Shown here piece after piece: positions 27,929 to 36,532 of a DNA stretch of 64,000 nucleotides. This DNA comes from JANPCX01 sp050916095 (lineage in GTDB: Bacteria > Pseudomonadota > Gammaproteobacteria > Burkholderiales > Burkholderiaceae_C): contig CP050901.1 of NCBI GenBank assembly GCA_050916095.1, positions 1,860,001 through 1,924,000 of the forward strand. Reading direction: 5' to 3'. Position 1 is the first letter of the stretch. The number at the start of each line of letters is the position of its first letter. The translations under genes were made by a program, and so were the position numbers. The notes under the pieces were generated by a model that had not been told where the DNA came from, ran no database searches, and saw only the letters and a list, made by a program, of their open reading frames with translations.

Positions 27929-28786
27929 TTGGACCTCACCCTGTTCATTCAAGCCGCCATCATGGGCGTGGTCGAGGGATTGACCGAGTTTTTGCCCATC
28001 TCCAGCACAGGCCATTTGATCCTGGCGGGCTCGCTGCTCAACTTCACGGGCGAAAAAGCCAAGGTGTTTGATATTGCGATTCAAACCGGTGCCATGTTTG
28101 CGGTGATGTGGGAGTACCGGGTTCGGCTGAAGTCCACCCTCAATGGCATCACCAGCGAGGCGGTGGCCCAGCGCTTTGCACGCAATTTGCTGGTGGCATT
28201 CATCCCTGCGGCCATCTTTGGATTTTTGTTCGGCGGCTGGGTGAAATCAGCCCTGTTTCATCCTGTGCCGGTTGCGCTGGCTTTTGTGGTGGGAGGCTTC
28301 ATCATTCTGTGGGTGGAGCGCCGCCACCGCCAGAAGTATGGCGACATGGACATGCAAGGCACACGCCGCGCGCGTGTGGAGACTGTGGACGACATGAGTT
28401 TGATGGATGCCCTCAAAGTGGGCCTGGTGCAGTGCCTGGCTTTGATCCCCGGCACCAGCCGCTCGGGAGCCACCATCATCGGCGCCATGTTGATGGGTTT
28501 CTCGCGCAAATGCGCCACCGAGTTCAGTTTTTTCCTTGGCATTCCCACCTTGATTGCCGCTGGCGCCTATTCCTTGCTCAAGCAGCGGCACGCACTGCAC
28601 TTGAGTGACTTGCCCATGTTCGCAGTGGGTTTGGTGTTTGCGTTTTTCAGCGCCTTGGTGTGCATACGCTGGTTGATCCGTTACGTGTCCACCCACGACT
28701 TCACCATCTTCGCCTGGTACCGCATTGTGTTTGGCGGCATCGTGCTGCTGACCGCTTACACCGGGTGGGTGACCTGGGCGGCTTGA
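27929..28786 (+). CDS. uppP: Undecaprenyl-diphosphatase
   Basis: Integral membrane phosphatase that recycles the lipid carrier undecaprenyl diphosphate and gives bacitracin tolerance. 285 aa from the TTG start, with about eight TMs. The first motif VEGLTEFLPISSTGH contains the catalytic Glu pair and His29; the second is PGTSRSGATI with the conserved Ser/Arg. The TTG at 27929 has GTGGAG five bases upstream and gives the family N terminus MDLTLFIQAAI; an in-frame ATG at 27878 adds 17 atypical residues. Stand-alone gene. Confidence 0.93.
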   Translation: MDLTLFIQAAIMGVVEGLTEFLPISSTGHLILAGSLLNFTGEKAKVFDIAIQTGAMFAVMWEYRVRLKSTLNGITSEAVAQRFARNLLVAFIPAAIFGFLFGGWVKSALFHPVPVALAFVVGGFIILWVERRHRQKYGDMDMQGTRRARVETVDDMSLMDALKVGLVQCLALIPGTSRSGATIIGAMLMGFSRKCATEFSFFLGIPTLIAAGAYSLLKQRHALHLSDLPMFAVGLVFAFFSALVCIRWLIRYVSTHDFTIFAWYRIVFGGIVLLTAYTGWVTWAA

Positions 28787-28798
28787 CTGCGTATCGTT

Positions 28799-28831
28799 GG
28801 GTGTGTGGGCACGTTTCTGGCTTGCACACCC
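28799..28831. terminator. Hairpin after uppP, possible terminator
   Basis: GGGTGTG and CACACCC form an inverted pair 13 bases after the uppP stop. There is no T-run after it, so if it stops transcription it is not a standard intrinsic terminator. Confidence 0.35.
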
Positions 28832-28876
28832 GAATCTCGGATAGGTTCCTATTGTTGCGGCCCGATGAAGTTTTAA

Positions 28877-28968
28877 CCGTTCGCCCTGAGCCTGTCGAAG
28901 GGTAGCGTGCTAAACCTGGGCTTCGACAAGTTCTGTCTTGAGCGTTGTCGAATGGGCAGCGCGAACGG
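28877..28968. repeat. REP-like inverted repeat, copy 5
   Basis: CCGTTCGCCCTGAGCCTGTC, an internal TTCGACAAGTTCTGTC half-site and a closing GCGAACGG. Intergenic between uppP and xdhA. Confidence 0.72.
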
Positions 28969-29025
28969 AAGTGAATGTTTTAATGGGCTGAATCGATAGC
29001 CCAACCCCAACTGCTTGAAGGTTGC

Positions 29026-30579
29026 ATGCTTGTGAGCATTTCTCAGCCAGCTTCTCAGCCCCTGCGTTTTTTCAAGAACGGTCAGCCGGTCGAGTTGCAA
29101 AGTTGCCCGCCCACCCGAACCGTGCTCGACTGGTTGCGCGAAGACGCCCACCACACCGGCACCAAAGAGGGCTGTAACGAGGGCGACTGTGGGGCGTGCA
29201 CTGTGGTGGTGGGCACGCTGCACGACGCTGCACCTGGTGGATTGCAATTGCGCGCCATCAATGCCTGCTTGGCTTTTGTTCCAAGCTTGCATGGCAAAGC
29301 AATCTTCACCGTGGAGTTTCTGAAATCCTTGAGGCAGGGCGCTTTGCACCCTGTTCAACAAGCGATGGTGGACCACCACGGATCGCAGTGCGGTTTTTGC
29401 ACACCGGGTTTTGTGATGTCGATGTGGGCGGCTTATGAGGCCCATTCTGTGGGTGCCGAGCCTCCGAGCCGCCGCGATTGGGCCGATGCGCTGGCTGGTA
29501 ATTTGTGCCGCTGCACGGGCTACCGCCCGATTCTGGATGCCGCCGAGCGCATGTTTGAGGCCCCGCCTTGCCGCCTGCAGCGTGAACCGATTGCTGCGGG
29601 GCTGCGCGACATCGCGGCCACCACCCCGGCGCTCTTCGAACACCACGGTCCCGAAGGCCACTTTTTCGCACCGCGCCAGTTGGATGCTTTGGCCGACTGC
29701 CTTTTGGCGAACCCCAAAGCCACCTTGCTGGCCGGTGGCACCGATGTGGGTTTGTGGGTCAACAAACAACTGCGTGTGTTGCCCGAGGTGATTTATGTCG
29801 GCGCGGTGGCTGAGATGCACGAGATCCAAGTGATTGAACAAGGGCAGGGCCCGGCCGTGCTGCACATTGGCGCAGCGGCTTCTTTGCAAGACGCTTGGAA
29901 GGCGCTTGCCGACCACTTTCCCACTTTGGGCGAGGTGTGGCTGCGATTTGCCTCCCCCACGGTGCGCCATGCAGGCACCTTGGGAGGCAACATCGCCAAC
30001 GGTTCGCCGATCGGTGATGGTGCGCCGGTGCTGATGGCCTTGGACGCACGTTTGCTGCTGCGTCGTGGCGACCAAACCCGACTCGTCAACTTGAGCGACT
30101 TCTACCTCGGGTACATGAAAAACCAGTTGCAAGTCGGCGAGTTCCTGCAAGCGCTGCAAGTGTCGCTGCCCGAGCCCGGTCTGCAACTGCGCGCGTATAA
30201 AGTCAGCAAACGGTTTGACAGCGACATCTCCGCCTTGTGCGCTGGCCTAGCGATTCGTTTGGAAGGCGACTGCGTGGAACAGGTGCGACTTGTTTTCGGC
30301 GGCATGGGCCCCACGGTGAGCCGTGCCGCGTTGACCGAAGCCGCCTTGCTGGGCGAACCCTGGAACGAAGCGACACTGGCCCAGGCTCAAGCGGCTTTGG
30401 CGCAAGACTTCAAGCCACTGTCCGACCTGCGCGCCACGGCCGATTACCGACTGCGAGTGGCGCAAAACCTGTTGCGCCGCTTCTGGCTGGAAACCCGTCC
30501 GCATGACCCGATTCCCAGCAGCGACAGCAGCGTGTGGCCACAGCGCAAGCAATTTGTCATTCAACCGATTGCGTCGTGA
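29026..30579 (+). CDS. xdhA: Xanthine dehydrogenase small subunit (2Fe-2S/FAD)
   Basis: 517-aa electron-transfer subunit of molybdenum-dependent xanthine dehydrogenase (hypoxanthine to xanthine to urate). Plant-type 2Fe-2S cluster: KEGCNEGDCGACTVVV; second cluster: SQCGFCTPGFVM with GNLCRCTGYRP. The FAD domain follows with LLAGGTDVGLWVNK and HAGTLGGNIANGSPIGD. Length fits bacterial XdhA. The molybdopterin subunit and XdhC chaperone follow with overlap or short spacing. Confidence 0.95.
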   Translation: MLVSISQPASQPLRFFKNGQPVELQSCPPTRTVLDWLREDAHHTGTKEGCNEGDCGACTVVVGTLHDAAPGGLQLRAINACLAFVPSLHGKAIFTVEFLKSLRQGALHPVQQAMVDHHGSQCGFCTPGFVMSMWAAYEAHSVGAEPPSRRDWADALAGNLCRCTGYRPILDAAERMFEAPPCRLQREPIAAGLRDIAATTPALFEHHGPEGHFFAPRQLDALADCLLANPKATLLAGGTDVGLWVNKQLRVLPEVIYVGAVAEMHEIQVIEQGQGPAVLHIGAAASLQDAWKALADHFPTLGEVWLRFASPTVRHAGTLGGNIANGSPIGDGAPVLMALDARLLLRRGDQTRLVNLSDFYLGYMKNQLQVGEFLQALQVSLPEPGLQLRAYKVSKRFDSDISALCAGLAIRLEGDCVEQVRLVFGGMGPTVSRAALTEAALLGEPWNEATLAQAQAALAQDFKPLSDLRATADYRLRVAQNLLRRFWLETRPHDPIPSSDSSVWPQRKQFVIQPIAS

Positions 30580-30586
30580 AGTCGCC

Positions 30587-32959
30587 ATGAGTCGCCACGA
30601 ACCTGCCGCTCACACCACCGACGTGGTGGGCAGCGCACTGCCACATGAATCTGCTGCCCTGCATGTGGCCGGGCAAGCGCCTTATGTGGACGACCTGCCT
30701 GAGATGAACGGCACCTTGCATGCCGCACTCGGTCTGTCACCTGTGGCCCATGGCCGCCTCGACGCCTTGCACCTTGACGCGCTGCGCCAAGAAGCTGGCG
30801 TGGTGGCCATCCTCACCGCGAACGACATTCCTGGCCTCAACGACTGCGGCCCCATCGTGCACGACGACCCCATCTTGGCGCAGGGCGAGTTGCGTTTTGT
30901 GGGCCAGCCTGTGTTTGCGGTGATTGCCACCACGCGCCTGGTGGCACGCCGCGTCGCCGCCCGTGCCAAAGAAGTGATTCAAGCCACTCTGCTTCCAGCC
31001 TTGCTGGATGTCCGGCAAGGCCACGCCCAGGGCCAATATGTGGTGCCGCCCATGCACCTCACCCGTGAACAAGCGCCAGAAGGTTGGCAAGCGGCCATGA
31101 AAGCCGCACCTCATCGCCTGAAAGGACGGTGGTCTTTGGGTGGGCAGGAGCAGTTTTATTTGGAGGGCCAGATCAGTTACGCCGTTCCAACCGAAAACAA
31201 CGGCATGTTGGTGCATTGCTCCACGCAGCATCCCAGCGAAATGCAACATGCGGTGGCCCATGCTTTGGGCTGGGCATCACACCAGGTGAGGGTGGTGTGC
31301 CGCCGCATGGGGGGCGGATTTGGGGGCAAAGAGTCGCAGTCAGCCCAGTTTGCATGCATTGCGGCTTTGGCCGCCCAGCAGTTGCAGCGCCCGGTCAAAC
31401 TGCGCGTGGACCGCGACGACGATTTCCTCATCACCGGCCGCCGCCATTGTTTTGAATACGACTACGAGGTGGGTTTTGATGGCGAAGGCCGCATCCTGGC
31501 GGCGGAAGTGACCATGATGTCCCGCGCTGGGCATTCGGCCGATTTGTCTGCCCCCGTGATGACCCGTGCGCTGTGTCACTTCGACAATGCCTACTGGTTG
31601 CCCAACGTGGCCATGCATGGCTACAGCGTCAAAACCAACAGCCAAAGCAACACGGCCTTTCGTGGTTTTGGTGGACCGCAAGGCGCCATGGTGATGGAAA
31701 ACATCATCGACAGCGTGGCTCGTCACCTTCAACGTGATGCACTCGATGTGCGGCGCATCAACTTTTACGCCGAACCCGACAGTCCCGTTTTCGCCCAGCA
31801 GAGCACGCCCTATGGTCAGCCGGTGCTCGACAACGTATTGCAGCCCTTGGTGGCCCAGTTGGAGGCCAGCAGTCGCTACCGCGCTCGTCGCGCCGAAGTG
31901 AATGCTTTTAATGCCAAAAGCCCGGTGCTCAAACGCGGCTTGGCGCTCACGCCGGTGAAGTTTGGTATTGCTTTCAACCTCAAACACCTCAACCAAGCCG
32001 GTGCTCTGGTGCATGTGTATACCGACGGATCCATCTTGGTGAATCACGGCGGCACCGAAATGGGCCAGGGCCTGAACACCAAAGTGGCCCAGGTGGTGGC
32101 CGAGGTGTTTGGTGTGCCCCTGTCCATGGTGCGCGTCAGCGCCACCGACACCGACAAAGTCGCCAACACCTCGGCCACGGCCGCCTCTACCGGCAGCGAC
32201 CTCAATGGACAAGCCGCTCACCGTGCGGCCATGACCATACGCACCCGGCTGGCAACGCTGCTGGCCGAACGTGCGGCAGGCGTTCCAGAAGAGGTGGTGT
32301 TCGCGGGCGGTGCAGTGGTTTGCAAAACCTTGTCCATGCCCTTTGCCGAATTGGTGGCCTTGGCCTATACCCAGCGTATTCAACTGTGGTCCGACGGCTT
32401 TTATGCGACACCTGGTTTGCACTGGAACCCGGCTACCTTGCAAGGCCACCCCTTCCACTACTTCGCCTACGGTGCCGCCGTGGCCGAGGTGCTGGTGGAC
32501 ACGCTCACCGGCGAACATCGCCTGCTGCAAGCCGACCTGCTGCATGACGCCGGCCGCTCGCTCAACCCCGCGCTCGACATCGGCCAGGTCGAAGGTGCCT
32601 TCATTCAAGGTTTGGGCTGGCTCACGAGCGAAGAGTTGTTTTGGCAGCCCTTGGATGGCTCACCCAAAGCCGGCCTTTTAATGACCCACGCCCCCAGCAC
32701 CTACAAAATTCCGACCGCTAACGACGTGCCCGAGGTGTTCAACACCCAGCTGTTCCAAAACCCGCGTCTTCCCAGCAGCATTCACCAAAGCAAAGCCGTG
32801 GGCGAGCCCCCGCTCTTGCTGGCCTTCAGCGTATTTTTCGCGCTGCGTGATGCCATCTCGGCCGCCGGCGAACACCAAATCGACCCGCCACTGCGCGCCC
32901 CAGCCACGCCTGAGGCGGTGCTGGATGCGCTGGATGCAGTGAGACAGTCCCGTGCTTGA
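30587..32959 (+). CDS. xdhB: Xanthine dehydrogenase molybdopterin-binding subunit
   Basis: 790-aa catalytic subunit carrying the Mo-bis-oxo cofactor. Seen: hammerhead domain at the N terminus (LHVAGQAPYVDDLPEMNGTL), GGGFGGKES, FRGFGGPQGAM and the C-terminal QSKAVGEPPLLL with the catalytic Glu. ATG at 30587 follows AGTCGCC; the frame extends upstream inside xdhA, which is not used. It starts 7 bases after the xdhA stop and its own stop overlaps xdhC by 8 bases. Confidence 0.95.
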   Translation: MSRHEPAAHTTDVVGSALPHESAALHVAGQAPYVDDLPEMNGTLHAALGLSPVAHGRLDALHLDALRQEAGVVAILTANDIPGLNDCGPIVHDDPILAQGELRFVGQPVFAVIATTRLVARRVAARAKEVIQATLLPALLDVRQGHAQGQYVVPPMHLTREQAPEGWQAAMKAAPHRLKGRWSLGGQEQFYLEGQISYAVPTENNGMLVHCSTQHPSEMQHAVAHALGWASHQVRVVCRRMGGGFGGKESQSAQFACIAALAAQQLQRPVKLRVDRDDDFLITGRRHCFEYDYEVGFDGEGRILAAEVTMMSRAGHSADLSAPVMTRALCHFDNAYWLPNVAMHGYSVKTNSQSNTAFRGFGGPQGAMVMENIIDSVARHLQRDALDVRRINFYAEPDSPVFAQQSTPYGQPVLDNVLQPLVAQLEASSRYRARRAEVNAFNAKSPVLKRGLALTPVKFGIAFNLKHLNQAGALVHVYTDGSILVNHGGTEMGQGLNTKVAQVVAEVFGVPLSMVRVSATDTDKVANTSATAASTGSDLNGQAAHRAAMTIRTRLATLLAERAAGVPEEVVFAGGAVVCKTLSMPFAELVALAYTQRIQLWSDGFYATPGLHWNPATLQGHPFHYFAYGAAVAEVLVDTLTGEHRLLQADLLHDAGRSLNPALDIGQVEGAFIQGLGWLTSEELFWQPLDGSPKAGLLMTHAPSTYKIPTANDVPEVFNTQLFQNPRLPSSIHQSKAVGEPPLLLAFSVFFALRDAISAAGEHQIDPPLRAPATPEAVLDALDAVRQSRA

Positions 32960-33782
32960 CACCCTCGGTGGCAGCCTGAACCAAAGGCTGTTCTCCACCG
33001 CCCAGCGTTGGTCCGCACAAGGGCTGTCGGCCATCGTCATTGAAGTCACGCGGACCCAAGGCTCGGTGCCCCGTGAAACCGGCACACGCATGCTGGTCAG
33101 CCGTGAAGATGTCGCGGGGACCATAGGCGGAGGTCACCTGGAGTGGCAGGCCATGGCACTGGCGCGCGGGATGCTCAAAGACTCGTTAGCGCCCAGCCTC
33201 CCACAAACCCACCGCTACCCCTTGGGGCCGAGTTTGGGTCAATGCTGTGGCGGTGTTGTGGAGCTGAAGTTTGAGCACCTCACCCCCGCGCTTTTGCAAG
33301 ATTGGCATCAAGCGCCACCACGCTTTCATTTGCAGCTCTATGGCGCAGGCCATGTGGGCCGCGCCATCGCCCACTTGCTGGCCACCTTGAACGTGCAGGT
33401 GCTATGGGTGGACGAACGCGAGTCCGCCTTTCCTTCAAACCTGCCCGAGCACATTCGTGTTTCAGCCGCCGACGCACCCGAATCTGAAGTTCGACAAGCG
33501 CCCGTTGGGGCTTTTTATTTGGTCGTCACACATCAACATGCGCTCGACCTGCGCATCACCGAGGCCATCCTGCGCCGGGGTGATTTCGGGTATTTGGGTT
33601 TGATTGGCTCGGCCACCAAACGTGCGCGTTTTGTGCATCAGCTCGAAGCGCGCGGTGTGTCTTCAGCGTTGCTGCAGCGTTTGGTTTGCCCCATTGGTTT
33701 GCCCGGTATTGAAGGCAAAGAGCCCGAGGTGATCGCGGTGGGGGTGGTGGGGCAGATGTTGATGCAGATTAGTTGTGCCTGA
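32952..33782 (+). CDS. xdhC: XdhC, molybdenum cofactor insertion chaperone
   Basis: 276-aa protein that sulfurates/inserts the molybdenum cofactor into XdhB. N-terminal domain with VEVTRTQGSVPRETGTRMLV and GGGHLEW; C-terminal Rossmann domain with LYGAGHVGRAIAHLLA and YLGLIGSATKRARFV. GTG start overlaps the end of xdhB. The set xdhABC is complete, but no purine permease, guanine deaminase or uricase is in view. Confidence 0.93.
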   Translation: MLDTLGGSLNQRLFSTAQRWSAQGLSAIVIEVTRTQGSVPRETGTRMLVSREDVAGTIGGGHLEWQAMALARGMLKDSLAPSLPQTHRYPLGPSLGQCCGGVVELKFEHLTPALLQDWHQAPPRFHLQLYGAGHVGRAIAHLLATLNVQVLWVDERESAFPSNLPEHIRVSAADAPESEVRQAPVGAFYLVVTHQHALDLRITEAILRRGDFGYLGLIGSATKRARFVHQLEARGVSSALLQRLVCPIGLPGIEGKEPEVIAVGVVGQMLMQISCA

Positions 33783-33901
33783 TCTTGGTCAGTTCTTTGC
33801 TGGATGTCGGCCCAGGGCAATTCACGATCCTGCGCTGGAAGGTTGGGAGTCTGTTGGTCGGGTATCCACCGCGTCATATTCGTCGAATCAGTTTGACGGG
33901 A

Positions 33902-33910
33902 TGCTATGAT
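33902..33910 (+). promoter_or_regulatory. Extended -10 promoter candidate upstream of the ribA leader
   Basis: TGC followed by TATGAT (33905-33910) matches the extended -10 form TGnTATAAT in 8 of 9 positions used. The -35 region at the usual distance is poor, as allowed for extended -10 promoters. A start about 7 bases downstream would give a transcript of about 130 bases ending at the terminator at 34023-34044. Confidence 0.45.
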
Positions 33911-33916
33911 TTGACG

Positions 33917-34045
33917 TGAGACTCCGGCTGTGGATGCAAGCCGCACAGATCCTCGATTTTGGGCTTTTGTCGGACTTGGCTGGGGCGGATCAATCGCAGA
34001 CTCCGGCTCCACCAAACACAATGCCACCTTCGGGTGGCTTTTTTG
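33917..34045 (+). ncRNA. Candidate small RNA or ribA leader, unassigned
   Basis: About 130 bases between a good extended -10 and a strong intrinsic terminator. It can form several hairpins: CGGCT...AGCCG (around 33924-33945), GATCC...GGATC (around 33949-33993) and the terminator. The 11-base motif AGACTCCGGCT occurs twice, at the start and shortly before the terminator. No FMN aptamer, tmRNA, 6S or 4.5S signature was found. The ribA ATG is 31 bases beyond the terminator, so this may be a transcription-attenuated leader. Low confidence as a gene. Confidence 0.35.
34023..34044 (+). terminator. Intrinsic terminator upstream of ribA
   Basis: GCCACC, loop TTCG, GGTGGC, then TTTTTT. A perfect 6-bp stem with a UUCG tetraloop and a U-run, a textbook intrinsic terminator on the plus strand, 31 bases before the ribA start codon. 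Confidence 0.85.
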
Positions 34046-34075
34046 TTCCTTGTAGCGATTTCCGAACTGGGTTCG

Positions 34076-35236
34076 ATGACATCTCCAGACTTTCCATTCC
34101 CGCAGCTTCGGGAACTGCACGACTCAGCTCCTGCGCGCGTGGACAGAGCGAAGTTGGAATTGCGCCATGGCCGGTCCCTGTGCCTGTCGTCTCACGCCAC
34201 TGAGCCTGTTCTGTTTTGGGTGTTGGCGATTGAAGCCCTTTCGGAGACAACTTGGGAGCATCTCCAATCCACTGGCCTCGCCTGGCGCGTTGTTTTTACA
34301 GCGGAACGTTTGCATGCGCTCGGTTGGCAGCAAGCGTCTACAGCGCGATCCATGCAGCTTGCACGCCATGCCAGTTGGAGCGATGTTCAGGCCTTGGCCG
34401 CAGTCCAAGCGCACACGCCGCGTCTTGATCTGTTGAGTGACCCCCAGGTCGCAAGCAACGCTGCGGAGTCTGTTTTGTGGTTGACCAAACAAGCCCGCCT
34501 CACACCTGCATTGTTAATGGCGCAATGGCCTACAGATGAAGCAGCCGCTGTAAGCACCGGTTTGTTGAGCATTTCAGAGTCTGATATTGAACAAGCTCAA
34601 ACACACCAAGAAAAGCACACAGGCCATGAACTGCTTCGGATCAGCGACGCGCAGCTTCCCTTGGCCGGTGTGGGTTCATGCACCGCCGTGCTCTTCCATG
34701 AGGCGCTGGGCGAGAGTGAGCATGTGGCCATGGTTGTGGGCGAGCCAGATTTTTCTCAACCGGTTCAAGTGCGTTTGCACTCTTCGTGTTTAACAGGCGA
34801 TATCTTCGGTAGCCTGCGCTGCGACTGTGGAGAGCAACTTCAACGTGCATTGGCGCAGTTGTCGGTACAAGGCGGTGTTTTGCTGTATTTGTCCCAAGAA
34901 GGCCGAGGCACTGGTTTGGCCAACAAACTGCGAGCCTACCGCTTGCAAGACACAGGCCTGGACACCATTGATGCCGACCGTCACCTCGGTTTCAAAGGCG
35001 ACGAACGCAGCTTCCAAGTGGCCATCTCCATGCTGCGACAGCTCGGCATCTCGCAAGTGAAACTGTTGACCAACAACCCGAAAAAAATAGAAGCCCTGCG
35101 CTCAGGTGGCATTCAAGTGGTTGAACGCATTGCCCTGATTCCTCCGACCAATCCTCACAATGAGCGCTACATCCGCACGAAAACCGAACGCGCTGGGCAC
35201 ATGAAGGTGGATGATGAGCAGGACGAGGCGTCGTGA
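34076..35236 (+). CDS. ribA: GTP cyclohydrolase II with a degenerate N-terminal extension
   Basis: 386-aa protein; the first step of riboflavin synthesis. The C-terminal ~200 residues are a complete GCH II: LHSSCLTGDIFGSLRCDCGEQL supplies the three Zn cysteines, SQEGRGTGLANKLRAY the catalytic Arg/Tyr region, and LLTNNPKKIEAL the GTP-contacting end. The N-terminal ~175 residues are extra compared with E. coli RibA (about 200 aa). They begin like a DHBP synthase domain (ELRHGRSLCL versus the usual xxxGxxVxVxD) but lack the EDREN and other catalytic residues, so they are probably a decayed RibB-like domain. The start at 34076 is used because the terminator excludes the longer frame. Confidence 0.9.
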   Translation: MTSPDFPFPQLRELHDSAPARVDRAKLELRHGRSLCLSSHATEPVLFWVLAIEALSETTWEHLQSTGLAWRVVFTAERLHALGWQQASTARSMQLARHASWSDVQALAAVQAHTPRLDLLSDPQVASNAAESVLWLTKQARLTPALLMAQWPTDEAAAVSTGLLSISESDIEQAQTHQEKHTGHELLRISDAQLPLAGVGSCTAVLFHEALGESEHVAMVVGEPDFSQPVQVRLHSSCLTGDIFGSLRCDCGEQLQRALAQLSVQGGVLLYLSQEGRGTGLANKLRAYRLQDTGLDTIDADRHLGFKGDERSFQVAISMLRQLGISQVKLLTNNPKKIEALRSGGIQVVERIALIPPTNPHNERYIRTKTERAGHMKVDDEQDEAS

Positions 35237-35251
35237 GCGCCCTGCGTCCTT

Positions 35252-35356
35252 ATTCCATTTCCAAATCAAAGCGATAACGTCGTTGCAACGGCTTGACGTG
35301 CTACGGCACTGTCTGCGCCGTTGCGCCTAGTTCTCGCTTTGATTTGGAAATGGAAT
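35252..35356. repeat. MITE-like element A (23-bp inverted arms)
   Basis: Arms 35252-35274 and 35334-35356 are perfect inverted repeats; they begin ATTCCATTTCCAAATCAAAG on the left. The 59-base interior, read on the minus strand, has AGGCGCAAC...TTGCAACG...TCGCTT, the same core as elements at 53149 and 58961. It begins 15 bases after the ribA stop codon and could end its transcript. Confidence 0.7.
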
Positions 35357-35362
35357 TAGAGC

Positions 35363-35516
35363 CGCTCACAAAATACCGCATACCCTGTTCGCCCTGACCC
35401 TTCGACAGACTCAGGACCAAAGGCAAGTCGAAGGGCCTTGCACCGAGGTACGCGCTGGCTTCGACAAGTCCTGTCCTGAGCCCGTCGAAGGGTCAGCCCG
35501 AACGGTTTTATTAGCA
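35363..35516. repeat. Nested element with REP-like core, copy 6
   Basis: Outer arms CGCTCACAAAAT and the approximate inverse GTTTTATTAGCAG flank a composite REP-like core (about 35385-35505). The left side (GAGCCGCTCACAAAATACCG) and inner CCTTGCACCGAGGTACGCGC are near-identical to the element at 53275-53380, so both are copies of one family. Confidence 0.68.
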
Positions 35517-35764
35517 GCTTTTAACGAAGCATTGCAGAATGTGCTTTCTCCCCCTCCCATCGCCCAAAGCAAGCAGTCTGAACTTACTTGTCGCCGTAAA
35601 GACAACTGGCTGCCATGACGCGAATTCGACGCGTGTGAATTTCTTGCGCGTCCTTTTTATTCTTTGAAGGCCCCTGCCAGGCCGCCGGAGGCACCCCCCC
35701 CTCTGTCGGTTGGGCTCTGCCTATGAACCCGCCAAGATAGCGCCTTTTTATCCTTGGTCAGTCC
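35517..35764. other. Probable left flank of the transposition module
   Basis: 248 bases with no credible gene. It contains a C8 run near 35691, and motifs such as TGTCGCC and GACGCGAATTCGACGCG that could be transposase binding sites, but no matching inverted end was found on the right side, so the element end is not placed. Confidence 0.4.
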
Positions 35765-36361
35765 ATGCGAACCTACTACCCCAGCCTCGAAGCAATACAC
35801 CAACAAACAATGCAATTGCAATCCGAGCGCTGCACGCATTGCGGACAAACCCATCAATTGGTCTCGCACGGCTTCATCCGTAAAAAACAGCGCTGCGGCG
35901 ATCTTCGCTTGGTCGGCAAGCGCGTGTTTTGCTCCAACCGACACCACCACAGCGGCTGCGGTCGCACCATGCAGCTTTACCTGGATTCAACCTTGCGTTA
36001 TTTGCACTATGCGGGCCGCAACGTGGTGATCTTTGTGCTGTTGCTGCTGACTGGCGTGTCCACCTGTGCGGCTTACACGCAAGCTACCGGCGCTTGTACA
36101 CCGCGCCATGCCTATCGCTGGGTGCAGCGCCTGTTTGTCCAGATCACCATCCACCGCAGCCTGTTCCATCAACCACTGCTGGAGTCTGCGCCAACACACC
36201 CCACCGAGCCTGCGCCGCAGGGCCGCATCCCGTCCCGTGATTTCCCCCACGCCTGGCCCCATCTCAAGTTGTTGACTTCCACATGGGCTGCCTTGCTGCG
36301 CCACTTCAAGCAGCCGCTATGCCAAGCGTTTCAGTCACAACTGCAACGCTCGTTTTTTTGA
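35765..36361 (+). CDS. Zinc-ribbon protein of the transposition module
   Basis: 198-aa protein of unknown function. Cys23-x2-Cys26 and Cys56-x8-Cys65 (CTHCGQ ... FCSNRHHHSGCG) make a plausible zinc ribbon. A hydrophobic stretch VIFVLLLLTG (about 88-97) is followed by TPRHAYRWVQRL (112-123), which could be the recognition helix of an HTH. The C terminus is Pro-rich. The position upstream of a DDE transposase and ATPase recalls TniQ-like accessory proteins, but no sequence match to TniQ is claimed. Start ATG chosen because it gives the full ribbon; the ribosome site is weak. Confidence 0.65.
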   Translation: MRTYYPSLEAIHQQTMQLQSERCTHCGQTHQLVSHGFIRKKQRCGDLRLVGKRVFCSNRHHHSGCGRTMQLYLDSTLRYLHYAGRNVVIFVLLLLTGVSTCAAYTQATGACTPRHAYRWVQRLFVQITIHRSLFHQPLLESAPTHPTEPAPQGRIPSRDFPHAWPHLKLLTSTWAALLRHFKQPLCQAFQSQLQRSFF

Positions 36362-36532
36362 CTCCTTCGTTGACTTGACCACTTGCTGCGGTCACCTCAC
36401 TGCCATCGCACCCGGTCGCCCCCGCTACTGACTTTTTCTCTTGCCCGCAACAGCAACAGGTTTTGGCACTGCCCAACATGCTGCCGCCTGCATAGCCTCG
36501 CCTCCTCGTTTTCAACAACAGGAGGTGACCCC

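Noticed and set aside
28873..30186. 437-residue minus-strand ORF opposite xdhA
   Set aside because: Antisense shadow of a well-supported gene; His/Gln/Arg-rich composition and no domain.
31340..32608. 422-residue minus-strand ORF opposite xdhB
   Set aside because: Antisense frame of a clear molybdopterin subunit; His/Gly-rich with no motif.
33885..34015. tmRNA or tRNA-like gene, suggested by GGCTCCACCA near 34005
   Set aside because: No matching acceptor strand, no T-arm and no tag-peptide region; the CCA is probably chance.
33900..34045. FMN riboswitch in front of ribA
   Set aside because: None of the conserved FMN aptamer blocks was found, so only an unassigned leader is reported.
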